Shown: positions 24,660 to 33,104, counted from the first letter of the stretch. The stretch is DNA of 34,375 bases from Novosphingobium sp. Rr 2-17 (GCF_000272475.1 NZ_AKFJ01000111.1:1-34375), one strand, 5' to 3'. The notes: generated by a model not told the origin, from the letters alone. Made by a program: numbers and translations.

Positions 24660-25811
24660 TTATGCGCTCAGGACCGCGCAACCGCGCAAGTTGGCCCAAC
24701 CACCGCCCGACTGGACGAGAGCCAGATTGGCATCCTTGATCTGGTGGCTTTCGTTACGACCCATGACCTGTGTCGCAGCTTCGATCAGTCGAATGACGCC
24801 GACTGCACCGATTGGATTCGCCCCCATGCAACCGCCTGATGGATTGACCGGAATATCGCCATCGACCTGCGTGGCACCTGACGCCACCAGATCGGCAGCC
24901 TGGCCCGGCGGGCACAGCCCCAAGCTCTCGTAATAGTTCAGCTCGAAGCAGGAATAGGGCTCCTGCACCTCCACGACATCGAACTGTCGGCGCGGATTGG
25001 TGATGCCGGCGGCGCGATAGACCTGACGGCTCGCCAGGGCCAAGGGCTCGGAAAGCATCAGCGAGCGCTCGGCCGCATTGTCCGCCTCGCAACAATACGC
25101 CATGCCCCGAATCCAGGCAGGCCGCCCGGTCGAATGGTGGGCTACCTTTTCCGAGGCCAGGACGATCGCCGCCGCGCCGTCTGAAATTGGAGGCACGTCC
25201 AGCAACTTGATCGGCCAGCACAGCGGCTTGGAATTCAGCACATCCTCTACGGACACCTCTTTCTTGACGTGCGCGTATGGGTTCGCGATCGCGTTCTTGC
25301 GGTTCTTGGCCGCTACCATGGCAGCAGCTTCCTCGGTGTGCCCCAGCACATCCATGCGGGCACGCCAGTACGCTGCGGAGAAACCCATGATGCCGACCGC
25401 AAACTCGCGTCCCCAGAACGGGTCGTACAGCGTCGAGATCGAATATTGCAGCTGGCCTTCCGATAGCTTGTCGTAGGCAACGACAAGCGTGCGATCAGAA
25501 AAGCCGCCCGCAACCTGATAGTATCCAGCCAAAGCGCCTGCAAAGCCAGCTCCGCCGCCACTGGTCAGCCGGACGACCGACTTGCCCTGCGCGCCAATCG
25601 CATCAACCACCCACTTTTCCGGCTGATTTACAGCCGCGAACAGTACCGGGCCAGTCGCGATGACAACGGTGTCGATATCATCCATGCTCAGCTTGGCGTC
25701 GGCAAGCGCTCGATCGACCGCTTCACGAACGAGGCCGGCCTGGCTTACGTCGGTGCGGCGCCGCGCATGGTGAGTCTGCCCGACCCCGACAATTCCTACA
25801 TGACGTCCCAT
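24660..25811 (-). CDS. Thiolase-fold protein A (SCP-x/Ltp2-like), nucleophilic cysteine absent
   Basis: A 383-residue thiolase-superfamily protein. The N-terminal nucleophile region reads LTSGGGAGFAGALAGYY, with glycine where thiolases have cysteine. The C-terminal motif is NPSGGCMGANPIGAVG, with Asn in place of the His of the usual GHP. The final QSGGGWAN has no cysteine either. PYSCFELNYYESLGLC is reminiscent of the Tyr-containing segment of Ltp2-type aldolases, which cleave 3-hydroxyacyl-CoA side chains without cysteine. It is thus more likely an aldolase or ligase subunit than a thiolase. ATG 25811 (MGRHVGIVGVGQ) is preferred; it follows the previous gene's stop by one base. Confidence 0.83.
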   Translation of the reverse strand: MGRHVGIVGVGQTHHARRRTDVSQAGLVREAVDRALADAKLSMDDIDTVVIATGPVLFAAVNQPEKWVVDAIGAQGKSVVRLTSGGGAGFAGALAGYYQVAGGFSDRTLVVAYDKLSEGQLQYSISTLYDPFWGREFAVGIMGFSAAYWRARMDVLGHTEEAAAMVAAKNRKNAIANPYAHVKKEVSVEDVLNSKPLCWPIKLLDVPPISDGAAAIVLASEKVAHHSTGRPAWIRGMAYCCEADNAAERSLMLSEPLALASRQVYRAAGITNPRRQFDVVEVQEPYSCFELNYYESLGLCPPGQAADLVASGATQVDGDIPVNPSGGCMGANPIGAVGVIRLIEAATQVMGRNESHQIKDANLALVQSGGGWANLRGCAVLSA

Positions 25812-25812
25812 A

Positions 25813-26928
25813 TCAAACCTCGAGAGTGAAGACGCAGTTGTTCTGCATGCAGACGCCGCCGGCGCCATGAACGATGGCGCGGCTGGGCGCCGTGCCATAT
25901 GGCTGGGGCTGGGCCAGTTGCCGGCTTGCTTCAGCCAGGCGTACAAGGCCGGTGGCCATGATCAGATCGGCCGGAAGAGCACCCCCGGAACGATTGATGA
26001 CGATCTTTTCGCTCTGCGTTACAGAGAGGCCCTTGCCTTGCTCAGCAAGCCCCAAGGCCTCAATCGCCATAAGCTCGCCAACCACCGACGATGCGCTGAT
26101 TTCGGCGAGGTCCGCCTCCGCCGAAGTCCAACCCGCATTGCGATACGCCATGGCTGCCGCCTTCTGTGCCGACACCAATTGGCCGCCATCGCGCTCGGCA
26201 TAGCTGTGGCTGTCCAGCGACGTGCCCATGCCGGTGATGAAGGCAGGATTTCGGCTGACCCGCCGCGCGATATCTTCGCGAGCGATCAACATAGCCACGG
26301 CGCCGTCAACTGGACGTGACAGCATCAGCTTGGTCAGCGGCGCAGCGCTTTCGTCAGAACCAAGAACAGCTTGCGCATCCGGGATTTCATCAATCTCGAT
26401 GCCGCCGTTGGCTGCAGCGGCCGCCCATCTTTGGGACACGAGGGCCGCTAGCTCCTGCTGTGTGACGCCCGTCGATGCGAGATAGCGCTGAGCCTGGATA
26501 CCGCTGGCGGCGCGCTGGCCGAACCCGACGGGGCGCTGGTAGAAGGGCTCGACTTGCGAGTTCCAGTATAAATCGACTGCGGATTCGGAAGGCTTGGAAT
26601 AAGCAACGATCAAACCGATCGACGACGCGCCTGAACGGATCTTGTTGACGCCGTAAAGCGCGCCCCAGAGGCCATCCTCCTCTACGCGCGCCTCTTCCTT
26701 GTGGTGCGCGCCGAGCGCGCCCAAGAAACCGCAATTGGAAATCGATCGTCCGTCGAGAACGTCGCTGCCAGAGTCAATGACGAAATCCACATCGTCGATC
26801 GTCAGGCCGGTTCCCTTGAACACCGATGTGACCACAGACGAAATCAGATCGATATGCTGAGCATTACTCCAGGCAGGTCGGAGTTCAGTCTGGGCGGTCG
26901 CGACGACCCCCACCTTGCTTAGTGCCAT
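25813..26928 (-). CDS. Thiolase-fold protein B (degenerate active site)
   Basis: A 371-residue thiolase-superfamily protein beginning MALSKVGVVATAQTE at ATG 26928, behind a GAGGAAA ribosome binding site; the longer frame to 27012 lacks support. The nucleophile region (EARVEEDGLWGALYG) has no cysteine, and the C-terminal motif NRSGGALPADLIMATG lacks the GHP histidine. All ordinary thiolase residues are gone although the fold signature is retained. The simplest reading is a heteromer with protein A, in which B is a structural or complementary subunit. It is the first gene of the nine-gene operon and faces the operators at 27051 and 27154. Confidence 0.8.
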   Translation of the reverse strand: MALSKVGVVATAQTELRPAWSNAQHIDLISSVVTSVFKGTGLTIDDVDFVIDSGSDVLDGRSISNCGFLGALGAHHKEEARVEEDGLWGALYGVNKIRSGASSIGLIVAYSKPSESAVDLYWNSQVEPFYQRPVGFGQRAASGIQAQRYLASTGVTQQELAALVSQRWAAAAANGGIEIDEIPDAQAVLGSDESAAPLTKLMLSRPVDGAVAMLIAREDIARRVSRNPAFITGMGTSLDSHSYAERDGGQLVSAQKAAAMAYRNAGWTSAEADLAEISASSVVGELMAIEALGLAEQGKGLSVTQSEKIVINRSGGALPADLIMATGLVRLAEASRQLAQPQPYGTAPSRAIVHGAGGVCMQNNCVFTLEV

Positions 26929-27050
26929 TTGTTGTTTCCTCATCCCAGCGCTGCCCACTCGCCGCCAGGGCGAGACTGAGAGCCTCTCCACTGCGATCAA
27001 GCACCGTTGCATGCTCGTTATGCGCCCATTCCCACCGCAGTCAATACTTT

Positions 27051-27067
27051 CTCGACGTTTCGTCGGT
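27051..27067. promoter_or_regulatory. Putative TetR operator, copy 5 (degenerate)
   Basis: CTCGACGTTTCGTCGGT matches the consensus copy at 12 of 17 positions, with the core CGACGTTT intact. It lies 123 bases upstream of the thiolase-fold protein B start, on the minus-strand side of the divergent promoter region. Confidence 0.5.
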
Positions 27068-27145
27068 TTTTATCTGTGACTGAGGAAGCGGGCCAATTTG
27101 CTTCGATTTCTCGATTTATAAGGCTGAAAATCAGCCATTGCCTTT

Positions 27146-27170
27146 TCGGATTATCCGACACATTATCGGA
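27146..27170. promoter_or_regulatory. Putative TetR operator, copy 6, with an extra half-site
   Basis: TCCGACACATTATCGGA (27154-27170) has perfect arms. Just before it, TCGGATTATCCGA (27146-27158) shares the TCCGA half-site. Three half-sites are therefore lined up, upstream of the amidohydrolase start at 27195. Confidence 0.7.
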
Positions 27171-27194
27171 CAAAGACGTTTTGAGAGACGCTCG

Positions 27195-28259
27195 ATGGGT
27201 TTGGATGTTACTGGTCGATATCGCTATCCCGCGCCTGATCCGGCGTGGCTGTCGCTATCGCGAGAGCCGGTGATCGAGCCCGCTCTGCCGAGCGTTGATC
27301 CGCACCATCACCTTTGGCTCGAACATCGAACACCATACCTGGTGGACGAATTGCTGCAGGATGTGGAAAGCGGCCACAACGTAATCGCGACGGTTTTTGT
27401 CCAGGCGCATTACGGTTATCGTATTGCCGGTCCTGAACATCTGGCTCCCGCCGGAGAGACCGAGAAAGTAGCAGCCGCCGCGCGCGAGGCGCATTCGCGC
27501 GGTGCCATGGCAGATGTAGCAGCAGGCATCGTCGCATTCGCTGACTTGACGCTCGGGGAACGAGTCGAAGAAGTTTTGGGGGCACATCTGGAAGTCGCGG
27601 ATGGAAGACTCCGGGGAATTCGCCACAGCGTGTCCCGCGACGAACTATTTCCTGACGGTATCGTGCTTCGCCCCGCGCCTGCCGGCCTGCTCGCGCAGAC
27701 CGGCTACCGGGCTGGGTTGGCTCGTATCCAGGCCCATGACCTGGTTTTCGACGCTATGCTCTATCACCGGCAAATTCCGGAACTGACGCAGTTGGCGCGA
27801 GCCATGCCCGATCTACGGATCGTGCTGGATCATATCGGCTGCATCCTCGGCGTTGGTCCTTACGAAGGCAAGCAAGGCGAGAACTACCTCCAATGGCGCC
27901 AGGATATGGCAGAACTGGCGCAATGCCCCAACGTGCGGGTCAAGATCGGCGGGTTCGGCATGATCGTGTGCGGAGCTCGCTGGCATGAAGGCGTCGCTCC
28001 CCCGTCCTCTTTTGATCTCGCCCAAGCATGGCGGCCCTATGTCGAAACCTGCATCGAGCTTTTCGGCGCACGGCGCTGCATGTTCGAAAGCAATTTCCCG
28101 GTCGACAAGGCGATGTATTCGTATGTGACCTTGTGGAATGCCTTCAAGCGCCTGACCACTTCCCTGACGCCCGCTGACCGTACGGCGGTGTTCTCCGGAA
28201 CCGCGATTGACACATACGGGCTGCGCCCACAGGCGCATCAGGAGCCTGCGCATGGGTAA
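27195..28259 (+). CDS. Amidohydrolase-family TIM-barrel hydrolase (COG3618-like lactonase family)
   Basis: A 354-residue metal-dependent hydrolase of the amidohydrolase-2 family. VDPHHHLWLEH near residue 45 is the usual first metal-binding motif, followed by IRHSVSRDE, IVLDHIGC and the late CMFESNFPVDK segment typical of this group. Relatives include 2-pyrone-4,6-dicarboxylate lactonase and sugar lactonases. Lactone opening in a terpenoid or alicyclic pathway is a reasonable guess. ATG 27195 (MGLDVTGRY) follows GAGAGA; the upstream in-frame start at 27138 would lie across the operator. The gene overlaps the ligase gene by eight bases. Confidence 0.88.
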   Translation: MGLDVTGRYRYPAPDPAWLSLSREPVIEPALPSVDPHHHLWLEHRTPYLVDELLQDVESGHNVIATVFVQAHYGYRIAGPEHLAPAGETEKVAAAAREAHSRGAMADVAAGIVAFADLTLGERVEEVLGAHLEVADGRLRGIRHSVSRDELFPDGIVLRPAPAGLLAQTGYRAGLARIQAHDLVFDAMLYHRQIPELTQLARAMPDLRIVLDHIGCILGVGPYEGKQGENYLQWRQDMAELAQCPNVRVKIGGFGMIVCGARWHEGVAPPSSFDLAQAWRPYVETCIELFGARRCMFESNFPVDKAMYSYVTLWNAFKRLTTSLTPADRTAVFSGTAIDTYGLRPQAHQEPAHG

Positions 28260-29790
28260 TCGGGCAGAGCACTTGTTCCGTCAGGCCGCAGCCAATCCGG
28301 ACGCAACGGCAATAGTCTTCGAAGGTCATACAATCAGCTTCGCCGACCTGGCCAACCGCGTCAGAAAAACTGCCGGTGGATTGGCTGAGATCGGGATCGC
28401 CCAGGGGAATCACGTCGGCCTTTGGTTGCCCTCTACGCCTGACTTCATCGTAATGCAGCAGTCACTTTTCCTGCTGGGTACCGTAGTGACGCCGATCAAT
28501 ATCCAATATAGACCGTCGGAAGTGCGGCATGCCATCGAATGTTGCCAATTAGCGTGGATCATCACGACCGAAGAGTTCGCGCAAACGTTGACCAATACGT
28601 TGAGCGATCGCTGTCCCGTACGGATCATTACGATGGATACTCACCAAGATACTCGATCATTCGCTTCGTTGCCGGTTGCGGCGTCAAAGGCCCACCCTCG
28701 GGATTGGCTGGTGCCTGTGAACGATGATGACGTCGTCATGTTGCTACTCACTAGCGCGACAACCGGCAAGGCCAAGGGCGTGATGCTGACCTCGGGAAAC
28801 CTTGCCGCGAACTACGATCAGACACCACGCTGGCTCGGCCTCGATCAAGACACCGTCATCCTTTGTGCCTTGCCTCTCTACAATACATTCGGACTCAACC
28901 AGGGCATCAACGCCATGTTGGTCACGGGCTGCACCATGGTGCTCCTTCCCCGTTTCGACACAGAGCAATGCATTCAGGCGATCCACGACTACCAGTGTTC
29001 GTTTGTTCCAGCTGTGCCTACGATGCTGCAGAAGATGATCGACCATCCGGGTGCGACTAAGGACGCGCTCAGTTCGCTACGCGGCGTCATGACCGGCGGC
29101 GCCCCTGTTCCTTCCGCCCTTCTGCGCCGTCTTCTCGACCTTGCACCCGATGTCGAAGTCCTCACAGGCTATGGCCTTACCGAAGCAACCGCCCTGGTGA
29201 CCCTCACGCGAGTCCGGCTCGGCCCTGGCGGACAAGTCGAACGAGATCGAACGATAGGGCGCGTGCTGGATGGCATGGACCTCACGGTCATCGACGAAGG
29301 CGGCAAGGCCGTGGGCCCAGGGATAGCTGGCGAGATATTGGTCCGCGGTCCGAACCTGATGGCTGGGTATCTTTGCGCTCCAGAAGCGACCGGCGAAATT
29401 CTGTCTCAAGGCTGGCTCCGCACCGGCGACATCGGCTATTTGGATATCGATGGCTACGCCTACATCGTGGACCGGAAAAAAGACGTCATCATCAGGGGCG
29501 GCCAGAATATCTATCCCGCCGATATAGAGGAAGTTCTCTACCAGTTTCCGGGGGTATCCGAAGCTGCCGTGGTATCCCGCCCCGATCCGATTCTAGGGGA
29601 AGTCCCGATCGCCTATCTGGCGTTGAAAGCGGGAAGCTCACCGGACGTGGCTTCGATGCTGGAGCATTGCCGGGTGCGGCTTGCATCCTACAAGTGCCCG
29701 GTAGCCATCGAAGTCCTGCCAGAGTTGCCCAAGGGCCCTACCGGCAAGATACTGCGCCGCGCGCTGCGTGGCGCACTGGTTCTCAATTAA
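28252..29790 (+). CDS. Acyl-CoA ligase (ANL superfamily, class I adenylate-forming)
   Basis: A 512-residue adenylate-forming ligase with the core motifs in order: P-loop-like LLTSATTGKAKGVM (about 165-180), LPLYNTFG, TGYGLTEAT, RTGDIGYLDIDGY, the hinge DRKKDVIIRGGQNIYPADIEE, and the catalytic lysine in PKGPTGKILRRAL. It activates a carboxylic acid as AMP-ester and then CoA-thioester. The substrate is unknown; an acid from lactone or ester hydrolysis fits the neighbours. ATG 28252 is chosen because AGGAG lies a correct distance upstream, and the homology begins there. Confidence 0.93.
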   Translation: MGNRAEHLFRQAAANPDATAIVFEGHTISFADLANRVRKTAGGLAEIGIAQGNHVGLWLPSTPDFIVMQQSLFLLGTVVTPINIQYRPSEVRHAIECCQLAWIITTEEFAQTLTNTLSDRCPVRIITMDTHQDTRSFASLPVAASKAHPRDWLVPVNDDDVVMLLLTSATTGKAKGVMLTSGNLAANYDQTPRWLGLDQDTVILCALPLYNTFGLNQGINAMLVTGCTMVLLPRFDTEQCIQAIHDYQCSFVPAVPTMLQKMIDHPGATKDALSSLRGVMTGGAPVPSALLRRLLDLAPDVEVLTGYGLTEATALVTLTRVRLGPGGQVERDRTIGRVLDGMDLTVIDEGGKAVGPGIAGEILVRGPNLMAGYLCAPEATGEILSQGWLRTGDIGYLDIDGYAYIVDRKKDVIIRGGQNIYPADIEEVLYQFPGVSEAAVVSRPDPILGEVPIAYLALKAGSSPDVASMLEHCRVRLASYKCPVAIEVLPELPKGPTGKILRRALRGALVLN

Positions 29791-29800
29791 CCCTCGCGCC

Positions 29801-30712
29801 ATGGCATCACACCAAGCACCGCGCTCGCTGTTCGTCGATCTTGGCGAGACCAGACGGCATGTCGTCGAGTGGGGCGCGCCCGATGCGCCGGTGCTGGTAT
29901 TGCAGCATGGCATTCGCGATCACGCCCGCAGCTGGGACTGGGTAGCCCGGCATCTGGCAGAGAACTACCGCATCATCGTCCCCGACTTGCGCGGGCATGG
30001 CGATAGCGACTGGTCACGAGAAGGAGCGTACTCGCTCTTTGACTACGTCATCGATCTGCACCGGATAGCCACTGCCCTGGAATTGAGCAGCTTCGACTTG
30101 GTGGGCCATTCGCTCGGCGGACATATTTCGTTGCGCTATGCTGGCACGTTTCCGGAAACCGTGCGCTCCCTGACCGTCATCGAAGGTATCGAGCTTCCCA
30201 TAGTCCGCGATCAGCTGCGCAACCCGATGCCCTACCCAGAACGCTTGCGAGAATGGGCTACACGGCAACAAAACGTCCGAGAACGTAACCCGCGCTTCTA
30301 CGCAAACATCGAAGATGCGATCGCCCGAATGGCCGAACAGCACCCCAGGATCGATGCCGACACGATCGACCATCTCACGCGGCACGGCGTGATCGTCGAA
30401 CTGGGCAAAGGGCTGCGGTGGAAATACGATAACGCGTGCCGTTACCGGGCGCCGGACGATGCGCACGGCACCGATCTCGACGATGTACTGGACGCGATCA
30501 GATCCCCGGTCTTGCTCGCGTACGGTGACGAAAGCTGGATACCCCTCCCCCCGCCCGAACGTCTAAACGGCCTGAGCAGGCATCATCTGGAGATATTCGC
30601 AGGCGCGAGCCACTGGCTTCACCACGAAGTTAGGGAACAGTTTCTCGCCGTGCTCGGCGACTTTCTCACCAACACCGAATCCATTCCATTCAGGAAGACA
30701 AAACATGCGTGA
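29801..30712 (+). CDS. Alpha/beta-fold hydrolase
   Basis: A 303-residue alpha/beta hydrolase: LQHGIRDHARSWDWVA (HG oxyanion segment), VPDLRGHGDSDW, the nucleophile elbow VGHSLGGH with serine, an acidic residue in YGDESW, and the histidine in GASHWLHHE. The serine nucleophile argues against epoxide hydrolase or dehalogenase and favours an ester, lactone or C-C bond hydrolase. The start is ATG 29801 (MASHQAP). A longer version from 29768 would overlap the ligase end. The stop overlaps the thiolase gene by eight bases. Confidence 0.88.
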   Translation: MASHQAPRSLFVDLGETRRHVVEWGAPDAPVLVLQHGIRDHARSWDWVARHLAENYRIIVPDLRGHGDSDWSREGAYSLFDYVIDLHRIATALELSSFDLVGHSLGGHISLRYAGTFPETVRSLTVIEGIELPIVRDQLRNPMPYPERLREWATRQQNVRERNPRFYANIEDAIARMAEQHPRIDADTIDHLTRHGVIVELGKGLRWKYDNACRYRAPDDAHGTDLDDVLDAIRSPVLLAYGDESWIPLPPPERLNGLSRHHLEIFAGASHWLHHEVREQFLAVLGDFLTNTESIPFRKTKHA

Positions 30713-31910
30713 AGCTGCCATCGTCTCTACCGCGCGCACTGCAATTGCCCGGGCTCACAAGGGCGCATTCAACGATACCGATGCCCCTGAATTCACCGCT
30801 CATGTCATCAAGGCCGCCATCGAACGCGCTGGCATAGATCCGAGGCGGATCGACGACGTCATCATCGGCGTCGGTACGCAATGGGGAAGCCAAGGTAGCA
30901 ATCTAGCTCGTACATCGATTTTTGCGGCCGGTCTGCCCGATTCGATCCCCGGCACTACCCTCGATCGCAAATGTGGTTCGGGACTGACCACGCTCGCCTT
31001 CGCGGCCCGTGGAATTATGGCAGGCGATATCGACGTCGCCGTCACGGGCGGCGCAGAAACGATTACTCACACGCGCAACGAACACACCCCCACCTACCGC
31101 GCCCAACCCCAGGTTGTCCTCGATGCAAAACCCTATGCCTATATGGCAATGATCGAGACTGCAGAGATCGTGGCGGAGCGTTATGGAATTTCGCGAGAAG
31201 CCCAGGACGAAATTTCAGCACTGAGCCACCAACGCGCCGCAGCGGCGGCCGCCGCCGGACGCTTCGCGGAAGAAATCGTACCCATCACCGTCACCAAGAA
31301 CGTGGTGGAAAAGGACGGACGCATTTCCAGCCGTCAGAAGCTTACATTGACCACCGACGAAGGTATCCGGGCGGACACGACGGCAGAGGCTCTCGCGAAG
31401 CTTAAGCCCGTCTGGAAAAACGGCTTGATCGTCAAGGAAGGGAAGTTCGTGACGGCTGGCAACGCCAGCCAGCTCTCTGATGGCGCTTCCGCGCAAGTCG
31501 TAATGGATCACGCTACAGCAAAGGCGGAAGGCAAATCCGTCCTCGGTATTTTCCGTGGGTTCCAGTCTGCGGGTTGCGCGCCTGAAGAGATGGGCATCGG
31601 ACCGATATTCGCCATCCCCAAGCTTCTCGGCAGAGCCGGTCTCAAAGTGAGCGACATTGGTCTTTGGGAAATCAACGAGGCCTTCGCCAGTCAATATCTG
31701 TATTGCCGCGAGCAGCTTGGAATCAACCCTGAGACGATCAACGTAGATGGCGGCGGCATTGCCCTTGGTCACCCCTTCGGCATGACCGGTAGCCGCCTGG
31801 TCGGCCATGCACTGATCGAAGCAAAGCGCCGGGGCGTGCGCTGGGCCGTCGTTTCCATGTGTGTTGCAGGCGGCATGGGTTCCGCCGGGCTGTTCGAAGT
31901 CCCTGACTGA
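30705..31910 (+). CDS. Acetyl-CoA acyltransferase (thiolase), canonical
   Basis: A 401-residue biosynthetic/degradative thiolase with all catalytic residues: nucleophile C90 in DRKCGSG, H356 in GGIALGHPFGMTG, and C386 in CVAGGMG. The NEAFA segment also occurs. It should cleave a 3-oxoacyl-CoA made by the dehydrogenase at 4953-6374, releasing acetyl-CoA or a branched unit. Its intact site contrasts with the two degenerate thiolase-fold proteins at 24660-26928. It closes the amidohydrolase-ligase-hydrolase operon. Confidence 0.94.
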   Translation: MREAAIVSTARTAIARAHKGAFNDTDAPEFTAHVIKAAIERAGIDPRRIDDVIIGVGTQWGSQGSNLARTSIFAAGLPDSIPGTTLDRKCGSGLTTLAFAARGIMAGDIDVAVTGGAETITHTRNEHTPTYRAQPQVVLDAKPYAYMAMIETAEIVAERYGISREAQDEISALSHQRAAAAAAAGRFAEEIVPITVTKNVVEKDGRISSRQKLTLTTDEGIRADTTAEALAKLKPVWKNGLIVKEGKFVTAGNASQLSDGASAQVVMDHATAKAEGKSVLGIFRGFQSAGCAPEEMGIGPIFAIPKLLGRAGLKVSDIGLWEINEAFASQYLYCREQLGINPETINVDGGGIALGHPFGMTGSRLVGHALIEAKRRGVRWAVVSMCVAGGMGSAGLFEVPD

Positions 31911-32318
31911 GAACAGAATGCATATACGTAAATATGCCCTTTCCTGTACCTATACAACAGATTTAGCATTAATTAATAAGAATATGAATTAATAATATTC
32001 TTGCGATCGCACCGCATTTTACCGCGAAATTTAGCCCATATCGCTGTAGAATCGTAAGCGCATTTTTGAATAATATTTTGCCAACCTATGCAGCAAAATT
32101 GAGAGTTTTTAATTCGATTAACGGGCAGATAGCTTTAATAAGCTTTCACGCCAAAAAACTAATTTTTATCGAGAACGAATTCACCTGCAACTCAAAGACG
32201 TACTCCTGCAATCTTATGCATAGCAGAATTGCTACCTATCTTTGTCCTTTAACGCACAAGCTTACTGCCTATAAAAGCAACAGTTTTCCTGCTGCATCGA
32301 AATGGGCGTAATAAACAA
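31911..32318. other. AT-rich intergenic region
   Basis: About 400 bases, visibly richer in A and T than any neighbouring stretch, with no convincing gene. An open frame at 32066-32311 has atypical codons and resembles nothing recognised. The region holds the palindrome at 31978-32002 and no copy of the operator. The composition suggests foreign or relic DNA at the edge of the cluster. Confidence 0.6.
31978..32002. repeat. AT-rich inverted repeat
   Basis: AAGAATAT and ATATTCTT, perfect 8-bp arms around nine bases. It lies 68 bases after the thiolase stop. There is no GC stem and no T-tract, so it is a poor terminator. A protein-binding palindrome or a mobile-element relic is possible. Confidence 0.5.
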
Positions 32319-33104
32319 ATGAAAGCTCTCGATAACCTCACTCGCTTCGAAGTGGAAATCGCTGGTCACGTCGCCACGGTAACCATCGCTAATGCACCGG
32401 TAAATGCCCAAGATTCTGCTTTTCGCGAAGAAATCATCCGGATTTTTGATGTACTAGGTGGAGAGCCTGACATCAGGGCCATCGTGCTTACCGGCAAAGG
32501 CAAGCATTTTTCTGCCGGTGCAGACCTTGGCGGGCGTAGCGCCATCGCCGAGCAGCCAGGTGGGTTCGCAGCCCATAATCGACTGGTTCGCGCGGCATTC
32601 GATGTTGTACTGGAATGCCCCAAGCCTGTGATAGCTGCCGTTCATGGGGCAGCTCTCGGCGCAGGCGCAGTACTTGCCCTCGTCAGCGACATTCTCGTCG
32701 TGGCGGAAGACGCCTGGCTCTCGATGACCGAAGTGGACTATGGTCTTGCCGGCGGTGTCCGCCATGTTTTGCGCTCATTTAGCCCATCCGATGCGCGACT
32801 GGTGATCTACACGGCCCGTCGCGTAAGCGGCGCGGAACTGTATCGCATGAATGTTGCTTCCTTATGCGTGACTCAGGAGCAAGTATTGGATGAAGCGCGC
32901 TCCATTGCTGAGACCATAGCGCGAAAGGTGCCGCTGGCGGTCGCAGCTGCCAAGCGCTCGTTTGGTCTGACGGAGGAAATGCCGCTTCGCGACGGCTATC
33001 GATATGAACAAACTCAGACATCTGCGCTTTCTCTTAGCCAAGATACGCGGGAAGCCCTTATGGCGTTCCAGGAAAAGCGGACACCGGTCTTCAAAGGGTG
33101 TTAA
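32319..33104 (+). CDS. Enoyl-CoA hydratase/isomerase family protein
   Basis: A 261-residue crotonase-fold protein. KHFSAGADLGG is the oxyanion segment. The second loop is GAALGAGAVLALVSD, with valine in place of Glu144, and MTEVDYGLAGG keeps the Glu164 equivalent, as in the proteins at 2251 and 14669. It ends with the usual ALMAFQEKRTPVFKGC tail. It stands alone after an AT-rich gap, has no clear Shine-Dalgarno sequence, and has no regulon operator upstream. It may belong to the pathway but be expressed separately. Confidence 0.85.
   Translation: MKALDNLTRFEVEIAGHVATVTIANAPVNAQDSAFREEIIRIFDVLGGEPDIRAIVLTGKGKHFSAGADLGGRSAIAEQPGGFAAHNRLVRAAFDVVLECPKPVIAAVHGAALGAGAVLALVSDILVVAEDAWLSMTEVDYGLAGGVRHVLRSFSPSDARLVIYTARRVSGAELYRMNVASLCVTQEQVLDEARSIAETIARKVPLAVAAAKRSFGLTEEMPLRDGYRYEQTQTSALSLSQDTREALMAFQEKRTPVFKGC

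Noticed and set aside
32066..32311. Small open frame in the AT-rich gap
   Set aside because: No ribosome binding site, atypical codon use, and no recognisable motif. I left it as intergenic.
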